A stretch of 64,000 nt of DNA, from NCBI GenBank assembly GCA_027491735.1, contig JAOZGP010000006.1:1-64000 (forward strand), read 5' to 3'. The translations under genes and the position numbers were made by a program. Positions 7,664 through 16,729 of the stretch are shown here, piece after piece; the stretch's first letter is position 1, and every line of letters begins with the position of its first letter. The notes beneath the pieces are model-generated. The model was given only the letters and a program-made list of their open reading frames with translations, was not told the origin of the DNA and did no database searches. This DNA is from Thermoproteota archaeon. Its GTDB lineage: Archaea; Korarchaeota; Korarchaeia; Korarchaeales; Korarchaeaceae.

Positions 7664-8995
7664 ATGCAAGCGTGGAGTAAACTTGATCGTTCCAAGATCG
7701 AGAGATTCTGTGCTGAATACCTGAAATTCATCGGAGAGGTCCGAACGGAGAGGGAAGTTGTCGATTCACTGGTTGAGGAGGCGGAAAGGAGGGGATTCGT
7801 GAGGATAGATAGGGCGGAGCTCAAGCCAGGAGTCAAGGTTTACGACACCTTCAAGGGAAAGTCCTTCATAGCCGCAGTGCTGGGTAGAAGACCAATTAAG
7901 GAGGGTATAAGACTGATCGCCGCTCATGCAGACTCCCCAAGACTTGAACCAAAGCCCGTTCCTTTGGGGGAGGACAAAGACTCCAACCTCTCCTTCCTCA
8001 AGGTTGGATGGTATGGGGGAGTGGTCCTTCATCAGTGGACCTCCATACCGTTGGCCCTCAGGGGTGTCGTTGTGAAGAAGGACGGCGCCAGGGTATACAT
8101 AAAGACGGATGATAGAGGTATAACCTTCGTGGCTCCTGAGCTTCTCCCACACCTCAGCAAAAAGAGGTTTAATGAAAGAAAGGCCAAGGATGTGGTTAAA
8201 GGTGAAGAAATAAAGCTTCTTCTCACAAATACACAGGAAGAAGATTCGTTCAAGAAGAAGGTTCTCAAAATACTGAAGGAGGAGTACGGAATAGAGGAGG
8301 AAGACTTCCTTAGGGCCGACCTTGAGGTGGTGCCGGCGATCCTGCCAGCGGAGGTAGGCCTCGACAGGTCCATGATAGCGGCCTATGGACAGGACGACAG
8401 GGTGTGTGTTTACACAGGTTTCAAAGCACTTCTGGATGTTAAAAACCCCGAGCACACGGCGGTGTTCTGGGCAGTCGACAAGGAGGAGGTAGGAAGCGAG
8501 ACGAACACCTCAGCTCAGGGATCATTCCTCCAGAGATTCGTTCTGAGGCTCATAAGCAATCCCTCTCAGCTCGAGCTCATGGAGTGCTTTTCCAACTCAA
8601 AGGCCGTGTCAGCCGACGTTAACGCAGCCATGAATCCGTCGTTTAAGGAAATATACGACTCTGAAAACGCTGCCAAGCTGGGGAACGGTGTTGTCCTCAG
8701 CAAGGTGGGGATAATTGCTGGGGAGTATGACGAAAGTCTGCCACACGCTGAGTTCATGGCCTGGGTGATAAAAGTTCTGGATGATGCGGGTGTCCCATGG
8801 CAGGTGGGAGCCCTGGTCAGCAAGGCTGAGAGAATTGGAGGGGGAGGAACGATAGCAAAATACCTTGCTAGGCTAGGGATGGATGTCGTGGACATGGGGT
8901 GTCCCATACTAGGCATGCACTCCCCATATGAGGTCAGCAGCAAGGCCGACGTCTACTCCTGCTATCTGGCCTACAGGGCCTTCTACCTGAGGTGA
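7664..8995 (+). CDS. M18 family metallo-aminopeptidase
   Basis: A cytoplasmic zinc aminopeptidase of the M18 family (aspartyl aminopeptidase / aminopeptidase I), which removes N-terminal residues from peptides, often acidic ones. Metal and catalytic motifs are all visible: HADSPRLEPKP (first His-Asp), YGQDDRVCVYTGFKA (bridging Asp), WAVDKEEVGSETNT (catalytic and ligand Glu), a SADVNAAMNP segment (Asp ligand) and the C-terminal GMHSPYEVSSKAD (last His). The length of 443 residues is normal. Only 4 bp separate it from homoserine dehydrogenase, so the two are probably co-transcribed. Confidence 0.92.
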   Translation: MQAWSKLDRSKIERFCAEYLKFIGEVRTEREVVDSLVEEAERRGFVRIDRAELKPGVKVYDTFKGKSFIAAVLGRRPIKEGIRLIAAHADSPRLEPKPVPLGEDKDSNLSFLKVGWYGGVVLHQWTSIPLALRGVVVKKDGARVYIKTDDRGITFVAPELLPHLSKKRFNERKAKDVVKGEEIKLLLTNTQEEDSFKKKVLKILKEEYGIEEEDFLRADLEVVPAILPAEVGLDRSMIAAYGQDDRVCVYTGFKALLDVKNPEHTAVFWAVDKEEVGSETNTSAQGSFLQRFVLRLISNPSQLELMECFSNSKAVSADVNAAMNPSFKEIYDSENAAKLGNGVVLSKVGIIAGEYDESLPHAEFMAWVIKVLDDAGVPWQVGALVSKAERIGGGGTIAKYLARLGMDVVDMGCPILGMHSPYEVSSKADVYSCYLAYRAFYLR

Positions 8996-8999
8996 ACCG

Positions 9000-9977
9000 A
9001 TGCTCCTGAACCTGGCCTTTTTGGGATTTGGAAACGTGAACAGAGCTTTTGCTGAACTCTTAATCAAGAAAAAAGACTTTCTGAAGAATTTGGGATTTGA
9101 TGTGAGGGTAACAGCAGTTCTCACATCTAAAGGAGGAATTGTTCAGAGATCGATGGATCCGGAAGAACTCCTGGAAGCCAGACACCCCAGCCTCCTCGAT
9201 GGCTTCGTCCCCGACACCTCCGTGGACGATCTCATCGGAGTGGATGTGGTCCTCTTTGCGATACCTCCCAGCTACTCCACCGGCGAACCAAACATCAGCC
9301 TCATGAAGTCCCTGATGGAGAGAGGAACGGCTGTGATAACAGCCGACAAGACGCCCCTGGCCCATGCTTTCACGGAGGTGATGGACCTCGCCAGGTCACT
9401 CGGAACGTTCATAGGAATAAGAGCTACAGTAATGGCCGGAACACCTGTCATAGATCTGGTGAGAGGTCTCAGGGGAAGGGAGGTTACGAGGATAAGCGCC
9501 GTCCTGAACGGGACCACAAACTACCTCCTGACCCTCATCGAGAGGGGCTCCGGCTTTGAGGAAGCTGTGGACAGGCTGGTGGGTATGGGTCTGGCGGAGC
9601 CAGATCCCAGCATCGATGTGGAGGGGTTGGACTCGGCTGCGAAGCTGACGATACTTCTCAACCTTCTGGGCAAGGAGGTCACAATTTCAGAAGTGGAGAG
9701 AACGCCTCTCACAGAGATCAATGAGGAGGAGATCAGGAAGGCCAGGATGATGGGCAGAAGGTATAAGTATCTAGCGGTGGCCGACCTAGAGAAGGAGGTC
9801 TTTCAGGTGAAGCCTGAGCTCCTGAAGGAGAACGATCCCCTGGCTGCAGTCGAGGAGAACTACAACGCCATTAAGCTGCACGTGGAGGACGACGTGATTG
9901 TGCTCACCGGCCCTGCAGGGCCACCACCAATCACAGCTAGGGCTATGTTCACCGACCTTCTCGAGCTCGCTGGGTGA
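9000..9977 (+). CDS. hom: Homoserine dehydrogenase
   Basis: Reduces aspartate semialdehyde to homoserine with NAD(P)H on the way to threonine and methionine. The Rossmann motif is LGFGNVNRAFAEL at the N-terminus; the family signatures are NGTTNYLL and the GLAEPDPSIDVEGLDSAAKL segment, which contains the catalytic region. At 325 residues it is the short form without a regulatory ACT domain, so feedback control would have to come from elsewhere. It sits just behind the aminopeptidase, and its stop overlaps a possible GTG start of the ABC ATPase gene. Confidence 0.93.
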   Translation: MLLNLAFLGFGNVNRAFAELLIKKKDFLKNLGFDVRVTAVLTSKGGIVQRSMDPEELLEARHPSLLDGFVPDTSVDDLIGVDVVLFAIPPSYSTGEPNISLMKSLMERGTAVITADKTPLAHAFTEVMDLARSLGTFIGIRATVMAGTPVIDLVRGLRGREVTRISAVLNGTTNYLLTLIERGSGFEEAVDRLVGMGLAEPDPSIDVEGLDSAAKLTILLNLLGKEVTISEVERTPLTEINEEEIRKARMMGRRYKYLAVADLEKEVFQVKPELLKENDPLAAVEENYNAIKLHVEDDVIVLTGPAGPPPITARAMFTDLLELAG

Positions 9978-9982
9978 AGGCC

Positions 9983-10897
9983 ATGGAGGCAATCTCCGTA
10001 GAGGAGCTCACGAAGAAGTTCGGCAGAGTTTATGCCTTGAGAGGAGCCACCTTTCATGTGGAAAGAGGGTCTGTGACTGCTCTTCTGGGTCCCAACGGGG
10101 CTGGAAAGACTACAACGATAAAGGTGCTCCTGGGCCTCCTCAGACCCAATAGCGGAAGAGTTAGGGTACTGGGCATGGACCCCTGGAGGGAGGAAGTCGA
10201 GGTCAGGAGATCTATTGGAGTTCTGCACGAGAGGCCTGTGTATCCCGGGGGTTTCAGGGTCAGGGATCTGCTGGAGTACGTGGCCAGGATAAGGGGTCTC
10301 AACGCTGACTCCGTCGATAGAGCTCTTAGGCTCACAGGACTTGGAAATCACGGGGATGCGAGGGTTTCCTCTCTTTCCAGAGGATATCTCCAGAGGCTCG
10401 GGATCGCTGCAGCAATAGTAGGAGATCCGGAGGTTCTGCTCCTTGATGAACCGACAGCGAACCTGGATCCAGCTGCGAGGATGGAGATACTGGACCTGGT
10501 ATCTCTCCTCAGCAGGGAGCTCGATGTCACAGTCCTGGTCTCCTCCCACATAATACCCGAGCTGGAGAGGATATGTGATCACGCGATCCTGATAAGCGAG
10601 GGAAGGGTCGTGGAACAGGGCAACCTGCGCGAGCTAGCTGAGAGATACAGGAGTTCGGTGATCCTAGAGGTCAAGGTTGACGAGCCCAGAGGTCTTGCCT
10701 CCAGATTGATGTCCATGGATGGCGTTATAGGGGTGGAGATCCTGGAGGGGGGCCTCTTCTTGAAGGTGAAGTCCGACAGGATTAGGGAGGTGGAGGAGGA
10801 CCTGATGTCGAGTGGGTTGTCAGTTACGTTTAGAACAAGCAGCCTTCAGGACATCTACACCAATGTGGTGGCCCGCGATGCCAACATCAGCGGATAG
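9983..10897 (+). CDS. ABC transporter ATP-binding protein (ABC-2 exporter type)
   Basis: The ATPase subunit of an export-type ABC system. Walker A is GPNGAGKTTTIK, the signature motif is SSLSRGYLQRLG (a variant of LSGGQ), Walker B is VLLLDEPTANLDP and the switch His is in VSSHIIPE. The C-terminal extension of about 80 residues is usual for ABC-2 (DrrA/CcmA-like) ATPases. The start could be the GTG at 9974, which overlaps the hom stop (GTGA), or the ATG at 9983; I use the ATG. The next gene, its membrane partner, overlaps the end by 20 bp. The exported substrate is unknown. Confidence 0.9.
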   Translation: MEAISVEELTKKFGRVYALRGATFHVERGSVTALLGPNGAGKTTTIKVLLGLLRPNSGRVRVLGMDPWREEVEVRRSIGVLHERPVYPGGFRVRDLLEYVARIRGLNADSVDRALRLTGLGNHGDARVSSLSRGYLQRLGIAAAIVGDPEVLLLDEPTANLDPAARMEILDLVSLLSRELDVTVLVSSHIIPELERICDHAILISEGRVVEQGNLRELAERYRSSVILEVKVDEPRGLASRLMSMDGVIGVEILEGGLFLKVKSDRIREVEEDLMSSGLSVTFRTSSLQDIYTNVVARDANISG

Positions 10898-11645
10898 GAT
10901 AGTCCTTTACATCGGAAGAAGGCTTCGCTGGCTCACGTATTCCTACCTGATAGTGCTCTTCATAGCCTCCTTCACATCCCCTCACCTCCTGATGAGGGTC
11001 TTGGTGTCCTCAAACGTAAGGACGATCTCGCCTATCCTAGCCCCTCCTTCCAGCTACACGACAGCTCAGCATCTGCTGATGTTCGGCTTCATCTTTGCCC
11101 TGATGTCCGTGGTCTCTGCCATTTCGATGACGAACGATCTGAGATCCTCTGCTCTATTTCACCTCTCCCAACCAATGAGCCGCGTCGATATAGCCATCTC
11201 CTGGATGATCCTCATCTCCTGGGCTCCCTCGATTCTATGTGTTTTGTCCGTGGTGGTCCCCCTCATGTGCTACATGCCCCATCTCCCCGGGCCCTTCCTG
11301 AAGGATCTCCTTCTTCTGTTCTCGCAGATGTTGATCACCTCCTCGATAGTGCTCGTTATCTCAGCCACAAGAAGAACTTGGCTCGTGCTGGCCACCTCCC
11401 TTCTCCTGGTGTTCTTCCTTCCGTTTCTCCTGGAACTCCTGGCATCCTTTCCCTTCACATCGCTAGGATACCTTAGTGAACTCGCCTCGACAGCGCTCAC
11501 AGTCCTCTATCCGATGATCGCCTCCATGACTCCCTCCAACCTCCCTCTAAGCCTAGAAACGGGATCTCAGTCCGCTCTAGTTCTAGCAGCAGCGATCCAA
11601 GCCCTGTACCTCATCTACTTCAAACTGAGGTTCGAGGTGGGCTGA
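10878..11645 (+). CDS. ABC-2 type permease
   Basis: A 255-residue integral membrane protein with about six hydrophobic segments, and a short N-terminal loop with basic residues (IGRRLRWLTYSY). Between the first two segments is a longer loop, and the ALFHLSQPMSRVDIAISWM region matches the coupling-helix area of ABC-2 permeases. I start at the ATG at 10878, just before the end of the ATPase gene, because an upstream extension reads inside that gene in another frame. It presumably pairs with the ATPase as a homodimeric exporter. Confidence 0.8.
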   Translation: MPTSADRIVLYIGRRLRWLTYSYLIVLFIASFTSPHLLMRVLVSSNVRTISPILAPPSSYTTAQHLLMFGFIFALMSVVSAISMTNDLRSSALFHLSQPMSRVDIAISWMILISWAPSILCVLSVVVPLMCYMPHLPGPFLKDLLLLFSQMLITSSIVLVISATRRTWLVLATSLLLVFFLPFLLELLASFPFTSLGYLSELASTALTVLYPMIASMTPSNLPLSLETGSQSALVLAAAIQALYLIYFKLRFEVG

Positions 11646-11847
11646 CGAAGATGTTTCAAGTCTCGCCCTCTAGTGTGGAGCAATGTTTAAAGGTTGAACT
11701 CATGAAAGCGGATTCGGTTGGATCCGATGTCCCCCATAACAGTGAGTTCCCGCAAGAGGACAGCCGCAACGGGAATGAGACCGTCTCCTTAGGTCTACTC
11801 CCTGCTCTTGCAGGAACCCTCGCCTTTCGGGGTGGGGAGGGGGTCAG

Positions 11848-12543
11848 ATGCTGAAGTACGTTGGGCTGATCCTTCTGATCGTGGGGCTGGCGTCCTTCGC
11901 TGGAATGTCCCTCATGGAGGGTTCGATCGTTTACAGATCGCAGCTTCTAGAACACTCTCCTCCCATCGTTTTTATCACCAAGAAAAACGGAACGATCAGC
12001 AGCTCCCTTCCCCCATGCAGGACTTTCTATGTGTCATCATGCTTCAAGGTGAGCAGGCTGGAGGGAGTGGAGTTCTACCTCGACCTCGGCGCGCACATAC
12101 CTCCACAACACCCTCCGGTTGGGGGGATATGGGGGTACGTCCTCGACTGCAGCTCGCCGATAGGAATCGCTCAGAACATGAGCCAGTTCCTGGATAGGTT
12201 TCACCTGATGAAGGTGAGGCTCCGTCCCACAAGCGCTGCCTTCACTAGAGGATATGGGGCTCGGATATCCTTGGAGAACTTAACAGAAAGAGAGATCTTT
12301 GTGGTGGTTTATGGGAGGCTGAAAGCCCAGCAAAATCAATCCTGTGTGTTCTCAGAACCTCCGGTAATCCTGGCAGTTGCCCATCCGAGTCGAGGACAGA
12401 AGGTCAGGGTCCTCTACCTGACGGCTGCTGGAGCGCTCCTCCTGGTTCTGCATCACGTGAGAAATCCTGACGAATTCAGGAGATCGGTTGACCGACTTAA
12501 GAAGATGATCCCCAGGTCTAGAAGAAGGTCTTCTCCTCCCTAA
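11848..12543 (+). CDS. Membrane-anchored protein of unknown function
   Basis: 231 residues with an N-terminal membrane segment (about 2-24), an extracellular-looking region of about 160 residues with a few cysteines and N-glycosylation-like sites, a second membrane segment near 190-206 and a basic tail (RRSVDRLKKMIPRSRRR). I do not recognise a family. The end overlaps the convergent VWA gene by 26 bp. It may be a partner of the neighbouring ABC exporter or of the VWA system; this is context only. Confidence 0.65.
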   Translation: MLKYVGLILLIVGLASFAGMSLMEGSIVYRSQLLEHSPPIVFITKKNGTISSSLPPCRTFYVSSCFKVSRLEGVEFYLDLGAHIPPQHPPVGGIWGYVLDCSSPIGIAQNMSQFLDRFHLMKVRLRPTSAAFTRGYGARISLENLTEREIFVVVYGRLKAQQNQSCVFSEPPVILAVAHPSRGQKVRVLYLTAAGALLLVLHHVRNPDEFRRSVDRLKKMIPRSRRRSSPP

Positions 12544-13474
12544 GGATCAAAGCCCACAGGACAAAACTGAACAGGAGGAGAGGTGGGATCAGGTAGTCTG
12601 ACAGGAAAACCTTCTCCTCCACGTACTGGTTGGCCCTGAAACTGACCTTCTGAGTTAGCATCTTGCCCAAACCCCTGGACAGATTCGTCAGCCTGGACAC
12701 CATGGCGCTCACGCTGTTGACCGTGTACTCCCTTCCACCGGTCCTGCTCGCCATGTACTTCGCTTCCTCCTCTCCCCTATCGCCTCCAGGACCTATATAC
12801 AAAACGTAGATAGGTATTTTGTCCTTGCTGAAGTCTTTCAAGAGGACTCTGTACCTCGGATCTGCCGGATAACCATCGGTCACAAATATGAGGGCGCAGG
12901 ACAGGTTGAGATATCTGTAGGGTCTGAGCCAAGAGAGAGCTGTCATCAGAGGATTGGTGTACATTGTTCCTCCGAGCGGTCTCATCTCATCGATGACCCT
13001 GAGGACTGCTTTTCTGTCGCTCGTTATCGGGACCTGATTCACAACGGATCCTGAGAAAGCGATCAGCCCCACATCCACGCTCTCGTTAAGCTCCCTCAGA
13101 AAGTTTCTTAGAGCCTTCTTAGCGGCTTCGATCTTCACTCCTCCAGGGATCCTTTCTCTCATGCTACCGGAGACGTCCACGGCCAGAACAACAGACGGTC
13201 TCCCCAACCTTATGTGAAAACGAAGCTCTTTTGTGGAGTTCAACGCGACCTTCCTCTTCACGTTGATTGTGGGCGAGAGGACCATGGCCACGAGAACCGC
13301 CAACACCACCACCTTGAGCAGGAGCCTTCTCCAATCCATCCTCCTCCTCTGAGGAGGGAGGAACGCCAGTGGATATTCAAACACAAGCGAGGTTCTCAGG
13401 AACTTCACGACCTTGAAGCTCATGACTATGCTCAGAACTCCAGCAGCTAGGACTGCGATCCAGGCGTAATCCAT
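12518..13474 (-). CDS. Membrane protein with von Willebrand A domain (BatA/BatB-like), copy 1
   Basis: 318 residues: membrane segments near 5-25 and 52-68, then a VWA domain from about 90 to 275, then a C-terminal membrane segment. The MIDAS metal site is complete: DVSGS at about 100-104, a Thr in the GGTMYTNPL loop, and an Asp in FVTDGYP. This layout, with two N-terminal segments, a VWA domain and a C-terminal segment, is that of the BatA/BatB proteins that work with MoxR ATPases. The gene directly abuts the second VWA gene upstream, so the pair is one operon and the products may form a heteromer. Confidence 0.85.
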   Translation of the reverse strand: MDYAWIAVLAAGVLSIVMSFKVVKFLRTSLVFEYPLAFLPPQRRRMDWRRLLLKVVVLAVLVAMVLSPTINVKRKVALNSTKELRFHIRLGRPSVVLAVDVSGSMRERIPGGVKIEAAKKALRNFLRELNESVDVGLIAFSGSVVNQVPITSDRKAVLRVIDEMRPLGGTMYTNPLMTALSWLRPYRYLNLSCALIFVTDGYPADPRYRVLLKDFSKDKIPIYVLYIGPGGDRGEEEAKYMASRTGGREYTVNSVSAMVSRLTNLSRGLGKMLTQKVSFRANQYVEEKVFLSDYLIPPLLLFSFVLWALILREEKTFF

Positions 13475-14362
13475 CTAACCACCTGCCAACTCGAGCAGGA
13501 CGAGCGCCACCAACAAGGCCATGAGCAGAGCCCTTGGGGTTTCATAATCCCTCTCCAGAGCCTTGATCGTGGTCTCACCGCCGGCCTTGAGTGCAGCGTA
13601 CTTGCCCGAGCTGACTATGACCTCACCCAGCGACCCGACGTCCGGAGCCCCGAGGAGGAACCTCCCTCCCGTGATCTCAGCTATCCTTCTCATTAAGGAT
13701 TCGTTGGTGCTGGCGCCTTTTCCTATCTGCACGGCTATTACAGGAATTTTTGACTTCTTGAGAGCTTCAGCTGCTTTTATAGGATCAGATCCACCGTTGT
13801 TCCCTCCATCGGATAGGAGAACTACGATCGAAGGTCCATGAGCCAGACCTCTGGCGAAGGTGAGGGCGTCTCCGATTGAGGTGTACGTCTCGTTTGGACT
13901 CAGCTCAAGCACGAGGTTCCCTCCTTCCCCTGAGTAGACGATCTCGCTCGTCCCAGCGAACTTGACGATCTTGAGGCTGGAGTTCCTGAGGTGTCCGGCG
14001 ATCCCCCCGAGAATGCTCATCTCGGTGTTGAATCGATCGTCATAGCTCATGCTCCTGGAGACGTCCAGGAGAACTATCACATTACATCTCCTGTTGATTG
14101 CCTCTTCGATGGTCAAATTTCTTGTTTCAACAGTTAAAATGTAGGGAGAGGCCAGCAGCATAACGGCCACAGCCACAAGCAGTAGCTTTCCTGCTAGGGT
14201 CACCCAGAAGAGGATCCTCCATCTTCTGACCCCTAAAAACTCCAGTTCCTTCCTCAGCACGCTCACGTTCCTCCTGAGTTTGAGGATTAGGATCAGGATC
14301 ACAACCTCGAGTACGGGGATCAACAACAGGAGCTGTGGACGATCGAACAGGAGCTCAGTCAT
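13475..14362 (-). CDS. Membrane protein with von Willebrand A domain (BatA/BatB-like), copy 2
   Basis: 295 residues with membrane segments near 10-28 and 52-72, a VWA domain (about 92-265) and a short C-terminal membrane segment. The MIDAS motif is DVSRS (about 100-104) with TYTSIGDAL and LLSDGGNNGG as the other metal loops, so the metal site should be functional. It is a diverged paralogue of the downstream VWA protein, with the same layout. The start overlaps the preceding gene by 8 bp (14355-14362), which puts it in the same operon. Confidence 0.85.
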   Translation of the reverse strand: MTELLFDRPQLLLLIPVLEVVILILILKLRRNVSVLRKELEFLGVRRWRILFWVTLAGKLLLVAVAVMLLASPYILTVETRNLTIEEAINRRCNVIVLLDVSRSMSYDDRFNTEMSILGGIAGHLRNSSLKIVKFAGTSEIVYSGEGGNLVLELSPNETYTSIGDALTFARGLAHGPSIVVLLSDGGNNGGSDPIKAAEALKKSKIPVIAVQIGKGASTNESLMRRIAEITGGRFLLGAPDVGSLGEVIVSSGKYAALKAGGETTIKALERDYETPRALLMALLVALVLLELAGG

Positions 14363-15233
14363 CCGGCCTACCCTTCCACCCAGCGCCGGTGCCTTTCTGG
14401 AAGTACACGATCATGTCCTTGAAGAGCCCGATCTGGTATGAGAACCTCCCCCCCTTAGAGGGATCGAGTTCGTTCGCAGCTTCCACGAGATCTTTGCCCG
14501 GAGCTACACAAGTTTTCTTTCCATTTCTGGCGTTTAGGTATGCCTTCATTACCTGCTGGACGTCTTCTGGGTTCTTCCTCACGGCCTCAAGAAGAAGGAT
14601 CACCTGCGTGAGCTCGTTCATCAGGTCTGATGTCCTGTTCTCGGCGAGTTCCAACAGAGCCCTGTGCTCATCCGATATGAGATCGCTCCTGTTCACTCCT
14701 CTCATCTCCGAGAGAGAGTTCGATACAAGCTCATAGGCCTTGATGACGTTTTTTCTGATCATCATCCAGTGGGAGAGGGCCTCACTTACGTTGCCGGCGA
14801 TCAGAAGGTTCAGAGCATCCTCCAGATCCTCTCGAGATGAATCCAGAAGCAGGGCCGACGAGCTCAGATTTACAGAGGACTTATCAAGCATCAGATAAGC
14901 CCTTGAGCTTCTAGCTATCCTCGAGCCCAGCTCACCCTTTATCAGGGAGCTCGCCTTCAAGGACCTCCTCAACAGATCCTCTGACTCATCCCTCATCGAG
15001 AGGGCATGGTCGAGAGCTGCTCTGTTGATTGGTGAGGAAAGAGATCTCCAAGCCTGATACGAGGAGGTGTTGAGGGCCGTCATCGAGAGTTGCGATCCCG
15101 GGAGGATGAGCTTGAGGTGCTCAAGACTTATACTCGAGGTTGGGGCCATGAGGGATGGATATATGAACAGGAGGAGCAGGAACGCCACAACCGCCCCGAT
15201 GACGAGGGTGACGACCCTACTGCGGGAGAGCAT
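14355..15233 (-). CDS. Membrane-anchored helical protein of the VWA operon
   Basis: 292 residues: one N-terminal membrane segment (about 8-27), then an almost all-helical region rich in Ser, Leu, Glu and Arg with many N-x-S/T sites, suggesting an extracytoplasmic helical domain. No family is recognised. It lies between DUF58 (overlap 17 bp) and the second VWA gene (overlap 8 bp), so it is very likely part of the same complex. It may play the scaffold role that TPR proteins (BatC-like) play in bacterial operons; that is an inference from position. Confidence 0.65.
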   Translation of the reverse strand: MLSRSRVVTLVIGAVVAFLLLLFIYPSLMAPTSSISLEHLKLILPGSQLSMTALNTSSYQAWRSLSSPINRAALDHALSMRDESEDLLRRSLKASSLIKGELGSRIARSSRAYLMLDKSSVNLSSSALLLDSSREDLEDALNLLIAGNVSEALSHWMMIRKNVIKAYELVSNSLSEMRGVNRSDLISDEHRALLELAENRTSDLMNELTQVILLLEAVRKNPEDVQQVMKAYLNARNGKKTCVAPGKDLVEAANELDPSKGGRFSYQIGLFKDMIVYFQKGTGAGWKGRPDD

Positions 15234-16071
15234 TTCTGACCACCAGGTAGAGCATCATCAACCTGTGGCAGATCCTCTTGGCCTGCCCGGGATGAACGAT
15301 TTCCACATAAGGGATAAGGGATGTCTTCATCAGGGCGAACAGCTTCGATCGATGCCTCCTCACAGCCTCTTCGATCCCCCACAGATGGGAGGTTCCTTCC
15401 TCAGATCCGATGAGGAGAGCGGATCCCTTCGGAGGTCTGATCTCGCTGGAATCTGAGCAGAAAACAAAGCCTATTTCCCTCTCGGAGGATCTAACAATCT
15501 TCGTGAACCATTCAAGCTCATCCACTGGATGTGCTGTGTCCGTCAGGAGGAGGACGGGGATTCTGCCCAACCTCACCAGAAGTCTTGCCAGAAGCTTCAG
15601 ATCCAGTTTTTCTCCCCAGTTCTCCAATCTACACACGCTGTTCACCAGGATGTATGGAGCCATCTTCGGAGACACGTGTATGTGCCTGATCCTCCTCCCG
15701 GCCAGGATCAGGAGAAGCCTGTCCTTAAATCCCAGAGCCATTGATGAGATGAAGGAGAGAGCATAGAGAGCTGCAATCATCTTGTTCCTGTACATCATGG
15801 AGGAGGACAGATCCACAACTACAGCTGTTTCCATCGATCTCTCCGATCTTCTCTCCCTTAAAAGAATCCTGTTATTTCCGTCTGTTCCTACAGCCCGGCT
15901 CGAGATCCTCCAATCGATGAACCTCATGTCGTCTCCCTCGGTGTAGTCCCTGTAGTCCTCGGGCTCCACGCCAATACCTTTGGCCCTTATCGAGGTCTCC
16001 CCGACCACATAGGGGTTTGCCATCCTCCTAGCCATCTCTATGACCAGAGGAGCGACCCTGCAGATCTCCAC
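15217..16071 (-). CDS. DUF58 family protein
   Basis: A DUF58 protein with a degenerate VWA-like domain. The family signature, usually GxxxxxxREYxxGDxxRxIDW, is seen as EPEDYRDYTEGDDMRFIDWR, and a MIDAS-like DLSSS follows in the middle. DUF58 proteins act with MoxR ATPases. The start is uncertain: the open frame runs to 16323, but the first part is an artificial serine-rich shadow of the divergent gene. I choose the GTG at 16071; an ATG at 16035 is the alternative. It is the first gene of a four-gene minus-strand operon and is divergent from the PRC-MoxR pair. Confidence 0.83.
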   Translation of the reverse strand: MEICRVAPLVIEMARRMANPYVVGETSIRAKGIGVEPEDYRDYTEGDDMRFIDWRISSRAVGTDGNNRILLRERRSERSMETAVVVDLSSSMMYRNKMIAALYALSFISSMALGFKDRLLLILAGRRIRHIHVSPKMAPYILVNSVCRLENWGEKLDLKLLARLLVRLGRIPVLLLTDTAHPVDELEWFTKIVRSSEREIGFVFCSDSSEIRPPKGSALLIGSEEGTSHLWGIEEAVRRHRSKLFALMKTSLIPYVEIVHPGQAKRICHRLMMLYLVVRNALPQ

Positions 16072-16072
16072 G

Positions 16073-16086
16073 GGTAAATTTTTAAC
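16073..16086. promoter_or_regulatory. Probable bidirectional promoter between the DUF58 and PRC-barrel genes
   Basis: The AT block GGTAAATTTTTAAC lies between the divergent DUF58 and PRC genes. It is about 28 bp before the ATG at 16109 on the plus strand, fitting a leaderless transcript. On the other strand it could serve the DUF58 operon, starting at the GTG at 16071 or the ATG at 16035. Confidence 0.4.
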
Positions 16087-16108
16087 TCCCAAAGTATTAA
16101 GTCTATCG

Positions 16109-16729
16109 ATGACGAGGTTCTGCGACGAGGAGGAGCTCAAGGGGGCTCTCGTGGTGGACAGCGAGGGATTGATATACGGAAGAGCCAGCTCGATAGTTGT
16201 GGAGGACGACGGGGTCAAGCTGGAGGTTCGTTCAGAGAACGCCAGGGACAGGAAGGGAGTCATTCCAACGGACGAGATAGAGTGCATTGCTGGTGGATCT
16301 GAGATTGTGCTTGTGCTCAACACAAGGAGGGAGGCCTCCTACAGGGGACTTCCTTCGAAGGAGCCAATGTACCAGGATCTCAGGGATGTGAAGGGAAAGT
16401 TGGTGGTGTCGCTCTCCGGGTCAGTTCTCGGCAGGGTGCTCGGCGTCGTTGTGGGACCTGGGGAGCCGGGGATAAGGGTGGGGGAGAGCGTGGTCAACTG
16501 GATAAGGCTCGTGAGGGGCGTCAAGAGGAGGGACGTCAAGCTAGGATCTAGGTTGGAGAACGCTCTTGATCCGCTCAAGAGCCCCAAGATCTCAAGAGAG
16601 GATGCTGAGGCTGTGCTGGGAGAACTTGGTGTTGAGGAGGATATCTCCAGCTATGTGGAGAAGGGAACCACTCGAGACATCCCCTGGAGTCGGATCCTTA
16701 AGATAGGCGACGTCGTACTGGTGAGGTAG
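16109..16729 (+). CDS. PRC-barrel-like protein
   Basis: 206 residues with two PRC-barrel-like strand repeats: LKGALVVDSEGLIYGRASSI near the N-terminus and VKGKLVVSLSGSVLGRVLGV in the middle, each a K/G-x-V-D-x-G-x-x-x-G-x-V pattern. PRC barrels bind proteins or RNA in many archaeal systems. The C-terminal third is helical (DAEAVLGELGVEEDISSYV) and ends in a strand. I start at the ATG at 16109, about 28 bp after the TATA-like block, not at an upstream ATG in the DUF58 overlap. It directly abuts the MoxR gene, so it is probably an adaptor for that ATPase. Confidence 0.72.
   Translation: MTRFCDEEELKGALVVDSEGLIYGRASSIVVEDDGVKLEVRSENARDRKGVIPTDEIECIAGGSEIVLVLNTRREASYRGLPSKEPMYQDLRDVKGKLVVSLSGSVLGRVLGVVVGPGEPGIRVGESVVNWIRLVRGVKRRDVKLGSRLENALDPLKSPKISREDAEAVLGELGVEEDISSYVEKGTTRDIPWSRILKIGDVVLVR

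Noticed and set aside
7429..7669. Two minus-strand frames between the ClC and aminopeptidase genes
   Set aside because: Pro/Ser/His-rich, no ribosome site, and they run across the aminopeptidase promoter.
16072..16323. Upstream extension of the DUF58 frame
   Set aside because: Serine-rich antisense of the PRC-barrel gene; the family starts later.
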